Shown piece by piece: positions 46,130-57,700 of a stretch of DNA of 64,000 nucleotides; position 1 is the stretch's first letter; each line of letters opens with the position of its first letter. The stretch covers positions 33,340,704-33,404,703 of the forward strand of contig OX393554.1 of assembly GCA_947650365.1 (NCBI GenBank). The letters are read 5' to 3'. The notes beneath the pieces are model-generated. The model saw only the letters and a program-made list of their open reading frames with translations. It did not search any database and was not told the origin of the DNA. This DNA comes from Chamaelirium japonicum. Its lineage: Eukaryota; Streptophyta; Magnoliopsida; Liliales; Melanthiaceae. A program made the position numbers and the translations under genes.

Positions 46130-47435
46130 GCCAGGTGGTGTGAATCACCTCGGACTTTATCGGTGAGTGTCGATGCGGTGCGAAGCAACTCTCACTGTTT
46201 GCGAGCGCCGAGGTGGTGCGAATCAGCTCGGACTTTATCGATGAGCGCCGATGCGGTGCGAAGCACCTCGCAGTGTCTGCGAGCGCCGAGGTGGTGCGAA
46301 GCACCTCAAACTTTTTTGGCAAGCACCGAGGCTGTGCGAAGCACCTCGCACTCTGCCAGCAAGCGCCAAGGCGGTGCGAAGCACCTCGCACTCTGTCTGC
46401 GAGCGCAGAGGCGGTGCGGAGCGCCTCAGACTTTGTTGGTGAGCATCGAGGCGGTGCGAAGCACCTCGGACTCTTCCGGCGAGTGCCGAAACGGTGCGAA
46501 ACACCTCAAACTGTCTACGAGTGCCGAGGTGGTGCAAATCACCTCGGACTTTGTCAGCGAGCGCCGAGGTGGTGCGAATCACCTTGGACTTTGTCAGCGA
46601 GCGCCAAGGTGATGCGAATCACCTTGGACTTTGTTGGCGAGTGTCGATGCGGTGCGAAGCACCTCGCACTGTCTGCGAGCGCCGAGGTGGTGTGAATCAC
46701 CTTAGAGTTTGTCGACGAGCGTCGATGTGGTGTGAAGCACCTCACACTGTCTGCGAGTGCCGAGGTTATATGAAGCACCTCGGACTTTTAAGACGAGCGC
46801 CGATGTGGTGCGAAGCACCTCGCACTGTCTGCAAGCGCCGAGGTGGTGCGAATCACCTCGGACTTTTTTGGCAAGCACCGATGCGGTGCGAAGCACCTCA
46901 CACTATCTGCGAGCACTGAGGTGGTGCGAATCACCTTGGACTTTATCGGCGAGCACCGATGCGGTACGAAGCACCTTGAACTGTCTACGAGTGCCAAGGT
47001 GGTACGAATCACCTCGGACTTTGTCGGCAAGAGTCAATGCGGTGTGAAGCACCTCGCACTGTTTGCAAGCACCGAGGTGGTGCGAATTACCTCGGAATTT
47101 GTCGGTGAGCACCAATGCGGTACAACGCACCTCGCACTATCTGCGAGCACCGAGGTGGTGCCAATCACCTCAGACTTTGTCGACGAGCACTGATGTGGTG
47201 CAAAGCACCTCACATTGTCTGCGAACGCTAAGGTGGTGCGAAGCACCTCGGACTATTTCGGCGAGCATCGATGTAGTGCGACGCACCTCGTACTGTCTGC
47301 AAGCGGCGAGGTGGTGTGAATCACCTCAGACTTTGTCGGCGAGTGCCGATACGGTGCGAAGCACTTTGCACTGTCTGTGAGCACCGAGGTGCTGCGAATC
47401 ACCTCAGACTTTGTCGACAAGTGCCGAAGCAATGA
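46130..47435. repeat. tandem array, about 39-40-bp unit, over 30 copies
   Basis: The unit is GCGCCGAGGTGGTGCGAAGC plus ACCTCGGACTTTGTCGGCGA with variants. Two alternating sub-types (GAATCACCTCGGACTTTGTC and GAAGCACCTCGCACTGTCTG) give a roughly 79-bp higher-order period. Each unit contains CGAGGTG...CACCTCG, an inverted repeat able to form a hairpin. The long open frames across it on both strands are a by-product of the periodicity. Confidence 0.93.
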
Positions 47436-47870
47436 ACGCTTCGGACTTCGTCTTCGAGTGCCGAAGCGGTGAGCGCTTCGGGCTTGTCTTTGAATTCCAA
47501 GGATGTCTACTTGGGCCGAGATAGTGTCGACGTCTCAGGCTTGATCGAGTTCCGAGGCGGTGAAGCCTGCCTCGTACTTTGCCTTCAAATGCCAAGGTTG
47601 TCTCTTGGACTGAGACAGTGTCTATGTCTCAGGATTTATCGAGTGTCGAGGCGGTAGAGCTTGCCTCGGGCGTTGTTTTCAAATACCAAGGCTGTCTCCT
47701 TGGGCCGAGACAGTGTCGTCGTCTCAGACTTTGTCAGGTGCCAAGGCGGCAGAGCCTGCCTCGGGCTTTGCTTTCAAATGCCAAGCCTTGGGCCGAGACG
47801 AAGTTGTCGTCTCGGGCTTTGTCTTTGAATGCCAAGGGTAGGGCCTTGGGTTTGTTGATCGATGGGAGTT
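47435..47870. repeat. tandem array, about 98-bp unit, about 4 copies
   Basis: TGGGCCGAGACAGTGTC..GTCTCAG, CGAGGCGGTAGAGCCTGCCTC and TTTCAAATGCCAAGG recur at about 47490, 47590, 47690 and 47790. Confidence 0.85.
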
Positions 47871-48925
47871 AGAATTTGGAGTACTTAGTATGGCGCCTTT
47901 GTATCGATTGGACTTAGGCAAAGTGTCGTTTCAGTCGAACCTACGTCGGGGCGCGCAGCTTTGTACTGTTGTAGGTTAGTCAGTCATGTCACAACGGAAA
48001 CCAAACTAACTGTGGCGAGGTACTAGTGCATGTGTCCTTACGTGACAACAGAAGCATGTGTGACGCTAATGATTTGGAGTACTCATCATAGTGCCTTTGT
48101 ATCGGTTGGACTTAGGCAAAGCGCCGTTTCAGTCGAACCTACGTTGGGATCACGTAACTTTGTACCGTTGCAGATTAGTCAGCCGTGTCGCAATACGAAC
48201 CGAACTAACTGTGGCGAGACACTAGTACATGTGTGCTTAAGTGACAACGGGAGTATGTTCACCGCCAAAGATTCGGAGTACTCAGTATAATGCATTTGTA
48301 TTGTTCGGACTTAGGTGAAGCATCGTTTCAGTCGGACCTATGTCTCAAGCACGTAGCTTTGTACCGTTGCAGGTTAGTTGGCCGTGTCGCAACACGAACT
48401 GAACTAACTGTGGTGAGGTACTAGTGCATGTATCCTTACGTGACAATGAGAGCATGTGTGCCGCCAAAGATTCAGAGTATTTGTCGGTCGTGTCGCAATA
48501 CGAACTGTACTAACTATGGCGAGGCACTAGTGCATGTGTCCTTATGTGACAATAGGAGCATGTGTGATGCCAATGATTCAGAGTACTCAATATGGTGCCT
48601 TTGTATCGGTTGGACTTAGGTGAAGCACCATTTTAGTTGAACCTACGTCAGGGTCACGTAGCTTTGTACCATTACAGGTTAGTCGTTTGTGTCGTAACGC
48701 GAACCAACCTAACTATAGTGAGACGTACACTATTGCATGTGCCCTTACGTGACAACGGGAGAATTTACGATGCCAATGATTTAGAATACTCAGCGTAATG
48801 CCTTTATATCGGTTGGATTTATGCAAAGTGTCATTTCAGTCGAACCTACGTCGGGGTCACATAGCTTTGTACCGTTGCAGGTTAGTCGGCTGTGTCGCAA
48901 CGTGAACCAAACTAACTTAAACGAG
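47870..48925. repeat. tandem array, about 199-bp unit, about 5 copies
   Basis: GGAGTACT(T/C)AGTAT..TGCC recurs at about 47878, 48077, 48276, (48475, truncated), 48578 and 48787. Each unit carries CACGTAGCTTTGTACCGTTG and GTGTCGCAA..CGAACC. The fourth unit has an internal deletion of about 100 bp. Confidence 0.9.
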
Positions 48926-49912
48926 GATGTGTAGCGTCGGGTTTCCTATTAAGTAACTAAACTTGGGGAGAGCGGGGGTTCTTCAGTTTTGAGAAAACTG
49001 GGCTCGAAGAATCTGCTGATGAAGTGGCTCTTCGAAGGCGTGATTGTTCTGATGATCACCTTGTTGGTCGGAGAGGCATCTCAAAGGAAGAGGAAGCAGA
49101 GGGGGTGTCAGAATCTCTCTCGTCATTCGATGACCGACCAAGGCTTGGTCTTTGTTGGAATGCTACTGGATCCTTAGGCGGGGTCCATCCTTACGAACAT
49201 CCCTCACGATGCAGGGATCAGAGGATGATCAGAGCCGAGAGACTCGTGATGGTGAGTTGACTCATTAAGACGATCCCAGACAGTCGGCCTGGGAGGAATA
49301 GACGAGGGTCCTCTTAAGAGGGATTCAAGAAACCGTCGAGGGATGTCGACGACGGATTGTTTGGAAGTAGCAAGAGATCGACCGACCGACCGACGAACGT
49401 CTGCTCAGTCGTTGATGCCGGTGGCTGATCATGGAAGGTTGACTCCTACATTGAAGGTGACTCTTTGGAGGGAATCACTCTTAACCATGAGAGTAATATT
49501 CTGCTTCATGAGAGTGAGGAGTTGGAAGTCCTTTGTCATAATCTGGTATGCTTCCTGAGGGTTGGTGATGGGTGGGACGTGCATTTTCCCCAAGCGTTGA
49601 GGAGTTGTGTTGGCAAGCTGAGGAGACTACAGAGGTTGAACTTGAGCGGCGCAATCAACCAACGGGTGACTCCTTGAATCAACAGCAAGTTGCTGCTTAG
49701 GGTGTTGGCTCATTACAAACCGACGACTCATTTAGAGAGTCGTTGGATATTAAGAGTCCAGATGCATGTTACTTCGCTCCAGCTGGTTCACGGGTCATGT
49801 CTTTGCCATTCTGTTATGGCGATGAAGACAAATGGATTGTTCGGGCAATCGGTGGTTGTTGCTTGACCAAAGGAGCTTGGAAGCACGAAGGTTGCTAGTT
49901 GATAAGATAAGA
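48926..49912. other. internal segment without recognisable gene
   Basis: This position corresponds to gag in the intact relative, read on the minus strand. I found no frame over 60 residues on that strand and no match to the Gag blocks. The gene is decayed or replaced. Confidence 0.35.
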
Positions 49913-49929
49913 TCCCACAGATGGCGCCA
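49913..49929 (-). promoter_or_regulatory. primer-binding site of the minus-strand element
   Basis: On the minus strand TGGCGCCATCTGTGGGA, one base different from the site at 10789. Confidence 0.75.
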
Positions 49930-49932
49930 AAC

Positions 49933-50559
49933 TATGGGGGAGGATTACGACCGTCGTACAGTCCCTCTCCAACAGTCGATTGAAGGTTTTACCCTTTCGG
50001 ATATGGCGTGCTATGAAGCACTGAGTTGTCACTTACTGAGCTGTCATACAAGTACTGTAGAGTAGAGAGAGAGAGAAACAGATAGAGACAGTTGACACAG
50101 GATATGGTGATAAAGTTTGACCGTAGCCTAAGTCTTCGTGCGGTAAGACGCAATCTTTGAATCCATTAACTCTAAAAGGAGTAGAGCTACCCTCGACAAG
50201 CCAAGGAGTGCTTCTTACAAGTAGACAGAGGGTGGAGTAGTCACAGATGGAGTCGGAAAACCAGAAAGCTCAAGGAGCTCTGGAAAATAGAAAGTGAGAA
50301 TCTGGTCTGGAATTATGGATCTTGGACTATTTACAGGGTCTGTTATTTATAGAGATTCGGAAATACCGGGGATTCTGGTAAATACCCAAGGGGATTTACT
50401 AAACTCTGAATAGTATCTGTGGGCCCCAAACAAGGATGTGGGGCCTATCGCTATCTCTATGGGCCTTAGGTAGGGCTATGGGTCCCACTATCGTCCCCGT
50501 GGCCCCCAAGCAGGGTTGTGGGTCCTATTGTAGGGCGTTAGCCAGATTTTGCACCCACA
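49933..50559 (-). repeat. 5' LTR of the minus-strand element
   Basis: About 627 bp. On the minus strand it starts TGTGGGTGCAAAATCTGG and ends CCTCCCCCATA (expected CA mutated). A TATAAATA box lies at about 50351-50344. Confidence 0.78.
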
Positions 50560-50580
50560 CTCTGCATTTGTCATCTCCAA

Positions 50581-51010
50581 CTAGTTAAGGTTGAAGTTTG
50601 TGACAAAGCCTTCAAAGGCACCAGACAAGGACGCAAGGAAGATATCAGTCATCACCTTGCTATCCAGCACAATGGTCATGGTAGCCAATTTGTTTTGGAA
50701 TCCAAGCATTTTCAGCATATGATCTCGAGCAGGCGTTCCCCCGGACATCTTAGTGTTAACGAGCTTCTTGACTTTGAGGCATCGCATTACACGACTATGC
50801 CCCTCAAACATTTCTTTGAGGTATAACATCATATCAGAAGTGTCAGGCATTTCTTCGATTTGCTTCTGAAGAGTTATCTGGAAGGAGGCTATGATATAGA
50901 ACTTGCACATCTTGTTAGAATCTCGCCATTCGGAGAAAACCTTGGTCTCTACCTTAGAGGTATTCAGACTTGGTAAGTTTAGTTCTGGAATATTAAGGCT
51001 ATGGTATGTT
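50581..51010 (-). pseudogene. Ty1/copia gag (UBN2-type) fragment
   Basis: The minus-strand frame 50910-50581 reads TSDMMLYLKEMFEGHSR...VMRCLKVKKLVNTKMSGGTP...HMLKMLGFQNKLATMTIVLDSKVMTDIFLASLSGAFEGFVTNFN. This matches the pattern of the copia Gag domain (LKEMF...R, KM..G.....H..KM, LP..F..F..N.N). It lacks the N-terminal part, zinc knuckle and pol. The LTR at 49933-50559 begins 22 bp from its C-terminal end and probably inserted into it. Non-functional. Confidence 0.75.
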
Positions 51011-52330
51011 TACCGATCCTCAGCATAAGCATAAGGTTGCGTTTTTAGTTCTCATAGTTAGGACCCGCAAGTTTGTTATTGTTTAGGATAATGGGCAAGG
51101 GTTCTAGTTTGGTCAACTGAAAAACAAATAGTTGAATATTAGATTGCTATAAAACTTATTTTCTGATATTTTTAAGATAAGTTAAATTATATCCAAATAT
51201 CAACACTATCCTCAAAACGAATAAATATCTATGGATCAATTTTACCATGTACGCGAAATCTTGGATTCGAATACACCCGCCCGAGGGGGCAGCGTGCAAC
51301 ATCCTACATTCACACCAGGTCTCTCGGACCCAATCCATATCTACCACAATCAAGCTATGATAGACCATGATTTTCTTTTGGCCAGACCCTCATGATCTCC
51401 ATGCAACGCAACGAGTAGCATCACGGTGTTTCAGATGCTTACCCATGAGCCTAAGCAATCATGACACGGGAGTTCATGCGGCCCCCACGAGGCCAGAAAA
51501 ATCCCTTGTCTCCTTGTATCGTAACTGTCATATCTCAAAGTAGACTACTAAGCCTTCGGCATGACATAACATAACTCTCACTCGAGGGGAATATTGAGTT
51601 ATACCATATCACCCGAAAATTCAGCAGTTGGCCTTGGAGGCCAGGGGCACTCACATTGAGTCCTCTTACATATCCTTTAATTATGGTAAGGGTTATTTTA
51701 ATGCAAGTATTTTTGATCCTAGGTTGCGATAACCTAGACCTAGACCTTGGTCATACCGCGCTCCCACTAGGATTAAGACCTCTTATGAAGTATAAATAGA
51801 TTTGAAGAGGACTATAATCCCTATCCCGTGGATACTTAATTGTCACTTTTCTCCCAAGAGTCACATTACGTGCTCTCCAAGCCTTCGAAACTAAATAAGG
51901 TGGTTATTACCCTTCGTGCTCTAGAGCCTAGCCTAAGGTCTAGACATACAAGGAAAGGTTTTTTATTACCATGACACCCCGTTTGCAACTTGAAGTCTGA
52001 TGTCATAAAAAATCACCACATCACTATTGGTTTCAATGTTGACCAATTAGGGACATCTAACAACCTTGTCGAACCTCAACCTAATGGCTGCATAACCGAG
52101 TGTTATGGGTTCTAGCTACCATCAGACATCAATTAACCTACGGGTGTCATTAAATAGAAACATGTCCTAACTGGTCACTGGGACCAAGTGGAAAATGGGC
52201 ATCCCACAACCTAACACCTAAGTATTAGATTAATCATTTCACCAGGTTTAATTAAGAACTAGAGATCACATCCAACCAAGATAGAAACATCCATTATTAT
52301 CAAATTCAGGGTCCGACCCTAAAGCTGATT
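51011..52330. other. intergenic or decayed element, no gene recognised
   Basis: No frame with a known domain. It could be further interior of the copia remnant or of the element ending at 53253. Confidence 0.35.
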
Positions 52331-52439
52331 AGCATTGCTTTGACGTTCTCGTCCACAGCACCTTCTGGACTTATCTCTCCCTTTGAGCCACCACTGTGGT
52401 TCTCCAGTGATGAAACTTCCATCTGGCTTCGTTCTCAAA

Positions 52440-52615
52440 GACAACTAATCGGTCACAGTCACCCGATCAATCGCCAGCACCCAATCGGTCGACATCAACC
52501 GATCGATAGCATATGCTCGATCGGTCGACAACACCCGATCGGTCGATAGCACTCGATCGGGAGACATCAACTGATCGGTCGCATACACCCGATCGGTGGA
52601 TAGCACTTGACGAGT
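52440..52615. repeat. tandem ACCCGATCGGTCGACA repeats (about 21-22-bp unit)
   Basis: CGATCGGTCG variants recur about 8 times at 21-22-bp spacing (CACCCGATC..., AACCGATCG..., CACTCGATCGG...). Placed just before an LTR with its polypurine tract, as arrays are in the related element. Confidence 0.85.
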
Positions 52616-52732
52616 AACTGATAACGTCAACCCTTGACAGGGGGTTGGATGGCTATCACAAGATGAAGGAAAACCCTCCTCTAATTTTTGCACCAAGAAT
52701 CTAAGTCAGTCAGATTAACATCTAACAAACTT

Positions 52733-53253
52733 GGAGAGGGTAACTATGGGTGCAAAATTTGGCCAACACCCGGTGGAGGGACCCACTAGCCCTGCCTAGG
52801 GGTCCACAAAGACAACAGTGGGACCCACTAGCCCTGTCGGCCGGGGGTCCACAAAAACAACAGTGGGACCCACTAGCTCTGCCTAGGGGTCCACAAAGAT
52901 GACAGTGGGACCCACTAGCCCTGCCAAGGGCAGACCAGATGAATATTCTAGATCAATCTTTTGATTTCCAGATAAAACTTTCAAAAACCAGAGCTCTGAC
53001 ATCCCTTTCTTTCTCCTTCTAAGACAGACAAGTAACACTCGGCCTATCGAGGTCACTATATTTCAGTGTTAGTAAATTATGGTTACACCTTATAGCACAG
53101 AGACGTAGGCGTCGGCAGAACTTCGATACCACACCCTTGTCTACTCTTCTATACTCACTCTCGTTTACTTAAAAGTTCAAGTCAAAGAACCAACACTATA
53201 TTCGATTGACTTTTGGGCGGAGTCTACGGACGGTGTGAGGATCATCCCCCACA
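52733..53253 (+). mobile_element. 3' LTR and polypurine tract of another gag-only family copy
   Basis: GGAGAGGGTAAC then TATGGGTGCAAAATTTGG at 52745, ending CATCCCCCACA at 53253 (509 bp). The purine tract plus TAAC junction equals that at 17452-17464, so this is the 3' end of an element rather than a solo LTR. Within the LTR a 40-45-bp unit (GTGGGACCCACTAGCCCTGC) is repeated three to four times (52782-52925). The 5' portion is not recognised. Confidence 0.7.
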
Positions 53254-53315
53254 ACACGTGGCAACCTCAAAAGGGTTCTACTCTATAGAACCACTCACAC
53301 TCTATCGCTAACCTA

Positions 53316-53480
53316 TGGATGGCAACGGGTCGGGATTGGGATGGGTCGGCCCATCCTGACCCCGTCCCGCTAAGGAAAATCTTATCCCAAACCCGTGTCA
53401 GATTTGAATGATCAATCTCAAACCTGTCCCACTCACACTAGTAAAAATCCAAACTCACCCCGTCCCAATTTTGTTTATAC
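53316..53480. mobile_element. degenerate GGGTCGG-rich MITE relic
   Basis: GGATGGCAACGGGTCGGGAT, followed by CCCGTCCCGC and ACCCCGTCCC, resembles one end of the TAGGGGTGGCAA / CGGGTC family. No right end or duplication was found. Confidence 0.4.
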
Positions 53481-53861
53481 ATGACAAGTCCAAACTAGTT
53501 GATTATATTTTAAACTAAACTTATTTTCGTTTAGAAAAATAATGAACATATTGAGATCTAAATACATTATAACAAAAAACAATAGTTTCTTTTTTTTCCA
53601 AATGAAACAATAGTTTCTATGTTTTTGTTAAATATATATAAATTGAATGAAATAAACAGATGCACTAAATGAAAATGTAAAACTTACTACAAGTCTACAA
53701 CTAGTTAAACACCATTAACATCTGAGTAATGCTATATAGCTAACTCGTTTGCCTACTCCATGTGATGTGGAGTGCTGGTAGGTTGTCAATTATGGTAACA
53801 TCATTGTGGGGGCCATGAGATGAGACCTAGGCGAATGCAAATACAGGTGGCAAATTAAGAG

Positions 53862-54046
53862 TACGATTTTGTTCCAACCTCCTTAAAGAGGTTCGAGCAT
53901 CCCACTCTCTCTCATTGGTCCATTCCAAGGGTATGTTTATCATTTCATACTATTTATCATGGTGAAATGACCCAAAGCCCTCGAGATGGACCAATGAGAG
54001 AGAGCGGGATGCTCCAACCTCTTTAAGTAGGTTGGAACAAAATCGT
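53862..54046. mobile_element. foldback MITE upstream of the P450
   Basis: The left arm 53862-53923 (ACGATTTTGTTCCAACCT...CTCTCTCATTGGTCCAT) and right arm 53982-54046 are inverted copies about 60 bp long with few mismatches. The loop is about 58 bp. It sits about 740-925 bp before the P450 start codon. Confidence 0.85.
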
Positions 54047-54084
54047 TCTCACAAACTAGTTGGATACCTTGCATTTCACTGAAC

Positions 54085-54388
54085 ACTAGTAAGAAACCCG
54101 GGCAATGCCCGAATGTGTTTGATGCACGCCATTTGGCAAAGACGACATCACAGCTGTTCAAAAATTTGTAAAATTTGAAATGAGTGTGATTCACTTGTTA
54201 GAGAGAGAGATTAACATCAAATGATCATTAAATATCATTGAATGAAAATTTATCATCTTTATGGTTGGTTTTTAAATGGATTTAAAAAGGAGCCGCGTTC
54301 ACACACGAAAAAAGAATTCTAACTCTTTAAGAGACGTCCACGTGTCACAACACGGGAGAGAGGCTTCCATTTCAGTATATAGTATAGA
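54085..54388 (-). mobile_element. small non-autonomous Helitron
   Basis: Read on the minus strand it begins A|TCTATACTATATACTG and ends with a GC hairpin CGGGCATTGCCCG, then about 8 nt, then CTAGT. A TC start, CTRRT end and 3' hairpin are the Helitron hallmarks. The base after CTAGT is G rather than the expected T. No Rep/helicase, 304 bp. It lies 400-700 bp upstream of the P450. Confidence 0.75.
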
Positions 54389-54527
54389 TATTGATAAATA
54401 AATTAGATTTGTTAGAAATTTTATAAACAAAAGGTATGAGTTGAATTATTTTATGAAATATAGTGTTTGTACAACATAATATGATATTTAATTACATCCG
54501 AGTAAATCAGCAAATGGCAAAAAGTAA

Positions 54528-54786
54528 GGGTGTAAAAATGCCATCGACCCGAACCCGGTCCGGCCCGGTCAACGGGCCCCGGACCCGGCTGTGATGTTTT
54601 CGGACGGTAGGGCTTCCCCATCAAGTGCAATTAGCCTGCCATCGGCCGGCTGTGATGTCACGGGACGGTAGAATCCATCAGGACAAGGTACAGCATCTGT
54701 ATCCCGCTCCCTGCCCAGATTCTAAACCCTTCGCTTTCTCACCGTTTAAATACCCGTCCAAACGGACCCCTGGTTCACCGGACCCA
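54528..54786 (+). other. proximal upstream region of the P450
   Basis: A CCCGGTCCGGCCCGGTC-rich MITE-like remnant (54540-54595) and two GGCTGTGATGT...CGGGACGGTAG copies (about 54588 and 54648). TTTAAATAC near 54747 is too close to the start codon to be a convincing TATA box. Confidence 0.4.
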
Positions 54787-57700
54787 ATGGAATCCACCGC
54801 CGACTCATCCTCGCGCTTCCCCACCTACTCCGCCGCCGCGCTGCTAACGGTGATCTGGTACGCCGCCTTATTCTTGCGGTGGCGCCGCCGTGACAAGTAC
54901 CCTCCTCTGCCCGGCCCCACCGGCCTCCCCCTCGTCGGCAACCTCCCCTTCCTCGACCCGGATCTCCACACCTACCTCGCCGGCCTCGCCCGCACCTACG
55001 GCCCCATCTTCCGCCTCAAGCTCGGCGCCAAGCTGGGCGTCGTGGTGACGTCGCCCGCCCTCGCCCGCGAGGTGCTCCGCGACCACGACCCCACCTTCGC
55101 CAACCGGGACGTCCCCGCCGTCGCGCGGGTCATCACGTACGGGGGCGGCGACATAGTGTGGAGCCCCAACGGCCCCACGTGGCGGATGCTGCGGCGGGTG
55201 TGCGTGCGGGAGATGCTGAGCACCGCCAGCCTGAACGCCGTGTACGGGCTCCGGAGGCGGGAGATGAGGGCCGCGGTCCGGCGCCTGCGGGACGCTGGGG
55301 GGGAGGCGGTGGACGTGGGGGAGGAGATGTTCCTGGCCGCGCTGAACGTCATCACGGGGATGCTGTGGGGCGGGACGGTGGTGGCGGAGGCGGAGCGGGG
55401 GGCGGTGGGGAGAGAGTTCCGGGAGCTGGTAGGGGGCATAACGGAGATGCTGGGCAAGCCCAACGTGTCGGACTTCTTCCCGGCGCTGGCCCGGTTCGAC
55501 CTGCAGGGGGTGCAGCGGAGGATGGGGGTGCTGCTCGGCCGGTTCGACCGGATGTTCGGGTCCATCATCGACCAGCGGGTGAGGATGGGCGACGGCGGGG
55601 ACAAGGATTTTCTGCAGTACATGCTGAGGATGGAGGCGGGAGGGGGCGACCCCAACACTCCCTTCACCAGGGACCACGTCAAGGCTCTTCTCATGGTATA
55701 TATATACACTCAACATTATTATTTGCACGTACTCCCTCGTTTTCTCTTTTTCTAGTTCTCCGTTCAAATTCAAGAAGCACGGGGTGAGATTATCCAGGTG
55801 GTCCGGTCGAACCATACTGACCTGGTCCGGGTTCGATTGCGGACCCCTCTGCAAACTAACCTCGTATGAATCTAAACACAAAACCCAAGATAAAATCAAG
55901 TCTTTTTTTATAGGCACAAACGGACTCCCAGGGGAGCCACGTGCCGGCGCAACAAGGGGACACTGCCCCACCACACCGCCACTCCGGCGAATCCAACAAC
56001 CACCACCACATCGCCACCACCGACAGATCAAAATCTACAATGGAAAAAGAAAATAAAAAACATTAAAAAAAAAAATCACACACAAAATGGATCCAAAAAA
56101 AACAAATCGAAAGCAGAGGTCGCCGGCGCCGAAAAACATGCCCAAAACAAACCGGCACCACTGCCACCATCTCCGAAAACTCAGCCAAAATGAAGGAACC
56201 CGCTACCGTTGACTACTATCTCCACCGTATCACCGGAACCCATGCCACCGGCCAGAGAAGACCAGATCTGGAAGAACTACCGCTGCCAACTAGAGCCGGG
56301 ACCAATCTGCACCCCCGACTAAAGCCGACAAGGAACCACGTCTCCGACGCCGATAGAGGACCACCAATCAAGGAAAGAGGGCGCCACACGTCTCTGTCGC
56401 TACGAATACACAAAAACCGCCATCGAAGAAGCCCATATGCATAAAGGGGGAAGAGGGGCCCAGATCCTCCCCAAGAACGAGCCGCAACCAAGAACCCCGC
56501 CTCTCCGAAGCTGTCGCTGTTGCAAAATCACCTACCTATCCAAATTAGAGGATTTCCTCTTTTCCAAAGGCACTTGGCTGCAAAAAATCTTGTATAATCC
56601 TTACCCTAACGAGTACAAGCCCATATATATAGGGTATAGTCATCTCCTATTGGTGGTTATTGGATCTGGATACCAATGGCTAATGTTGCGTTTGACATTG
56701 GTTTTAAAGTTTTAGGTTTTGATTTTGGAATACCAAGAACTACTTTTGTGTAAAACCAATTTTAGCTTATCAAGAATCAATTCTAGAATTATCAACATTT
56801 GAGCATTTAGCAATAAAATCAGTTTTAAGCCTAAAACAAGTTTTGTAGTTACTTTCTCTATTTTTAAATACTATATTTGTAAAACATTATCTATATAACA
56901 TACTCTGTCTATCACATTATTTTTCTATATATATCATTTTCCCTCTCTATAATATTCTTTTTATATCATTTTCTCTCTCTAATAATTTTTTATTCTAAAA
57001 TATTATTTGTGTAACTCTCTTTGTCAATATTCTCTCTATATAATATTTCTCTTTAAAGCACTCTCTCTATATAATATTTTCTATCTACAATATTCTCTTT
57101 ATGATATTTTCTTCTTGCCTCTCAATGTCAATTCTTTTTACAACATTTTATTTCTTTAAAATACTTTCTCTCCAATATTTTCTCTCTGCGATATTTTCTC
57201 TTTCTACAATATATTCTCCCTAATATTATTTCTATCATATTTTCTCTCTATAATATTTTTTATCATCTTTCCACGTTATTTTCTCTCTCTATAATATTTT
57301 CTCTAATATTTTCTCTCTATAATATTATTTCTCTTCTCTCTACTCTATTTTCTCTCTCTTTGATATTTTTCTCTATAATATTTTCTCTATTTCAGTTTCT
57401 CTCTTAAACATTTGCTCTTTCTAAAATATTTTTTCTTTACAATATTTTCTCTCTCTAAAATATTCTCTTTGTACATTATTTTTTTCTCTCTTTATAACAT
57501 TTTTTCTCTCTAAAATATTCTCTTTCTATAATATTTTCTCTCTGCAATATTTTCTTTTTCTACAATATTTTTTCTATCTACAACATCTTCGGTCTATTTC
57601 TATAATATTTTTTCTTGATAACATTATCTCTATGATATTTTCTCTCTATAATATGTTTTCCTCTCTACGTCATTTTCTCTCACTAAAATATTTTCTCTTT

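Larger units (their letters stand above)
46130..50559 (-). mobile_element. minus-strand remnant of the gag-only LTR family with three large arrays
   Basis: Read on the minus strand: LTR 50559-49933, primer-binding site 49929-49913, about 1 kb without a recognisable frame, then tandem arrays down to about 46130. This is the LTR / primer site / (gag) / arrays order of the element at 10172. No 3' LTR was found left of 46130, so it is truncated or too diverged. Confidence 0.65.

Noticed and set aside
46130-48925. CRISPR-like or bacterial repeat array
   Set aside because: Units are contiguous without unique spacers and the context is a plant retroelement.
54868-56031. 387-residue minus-strand frame over the P450
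   Set aside because: A shadow of the GC-rich P450 exon. The plus strand carries all P450 motifs.
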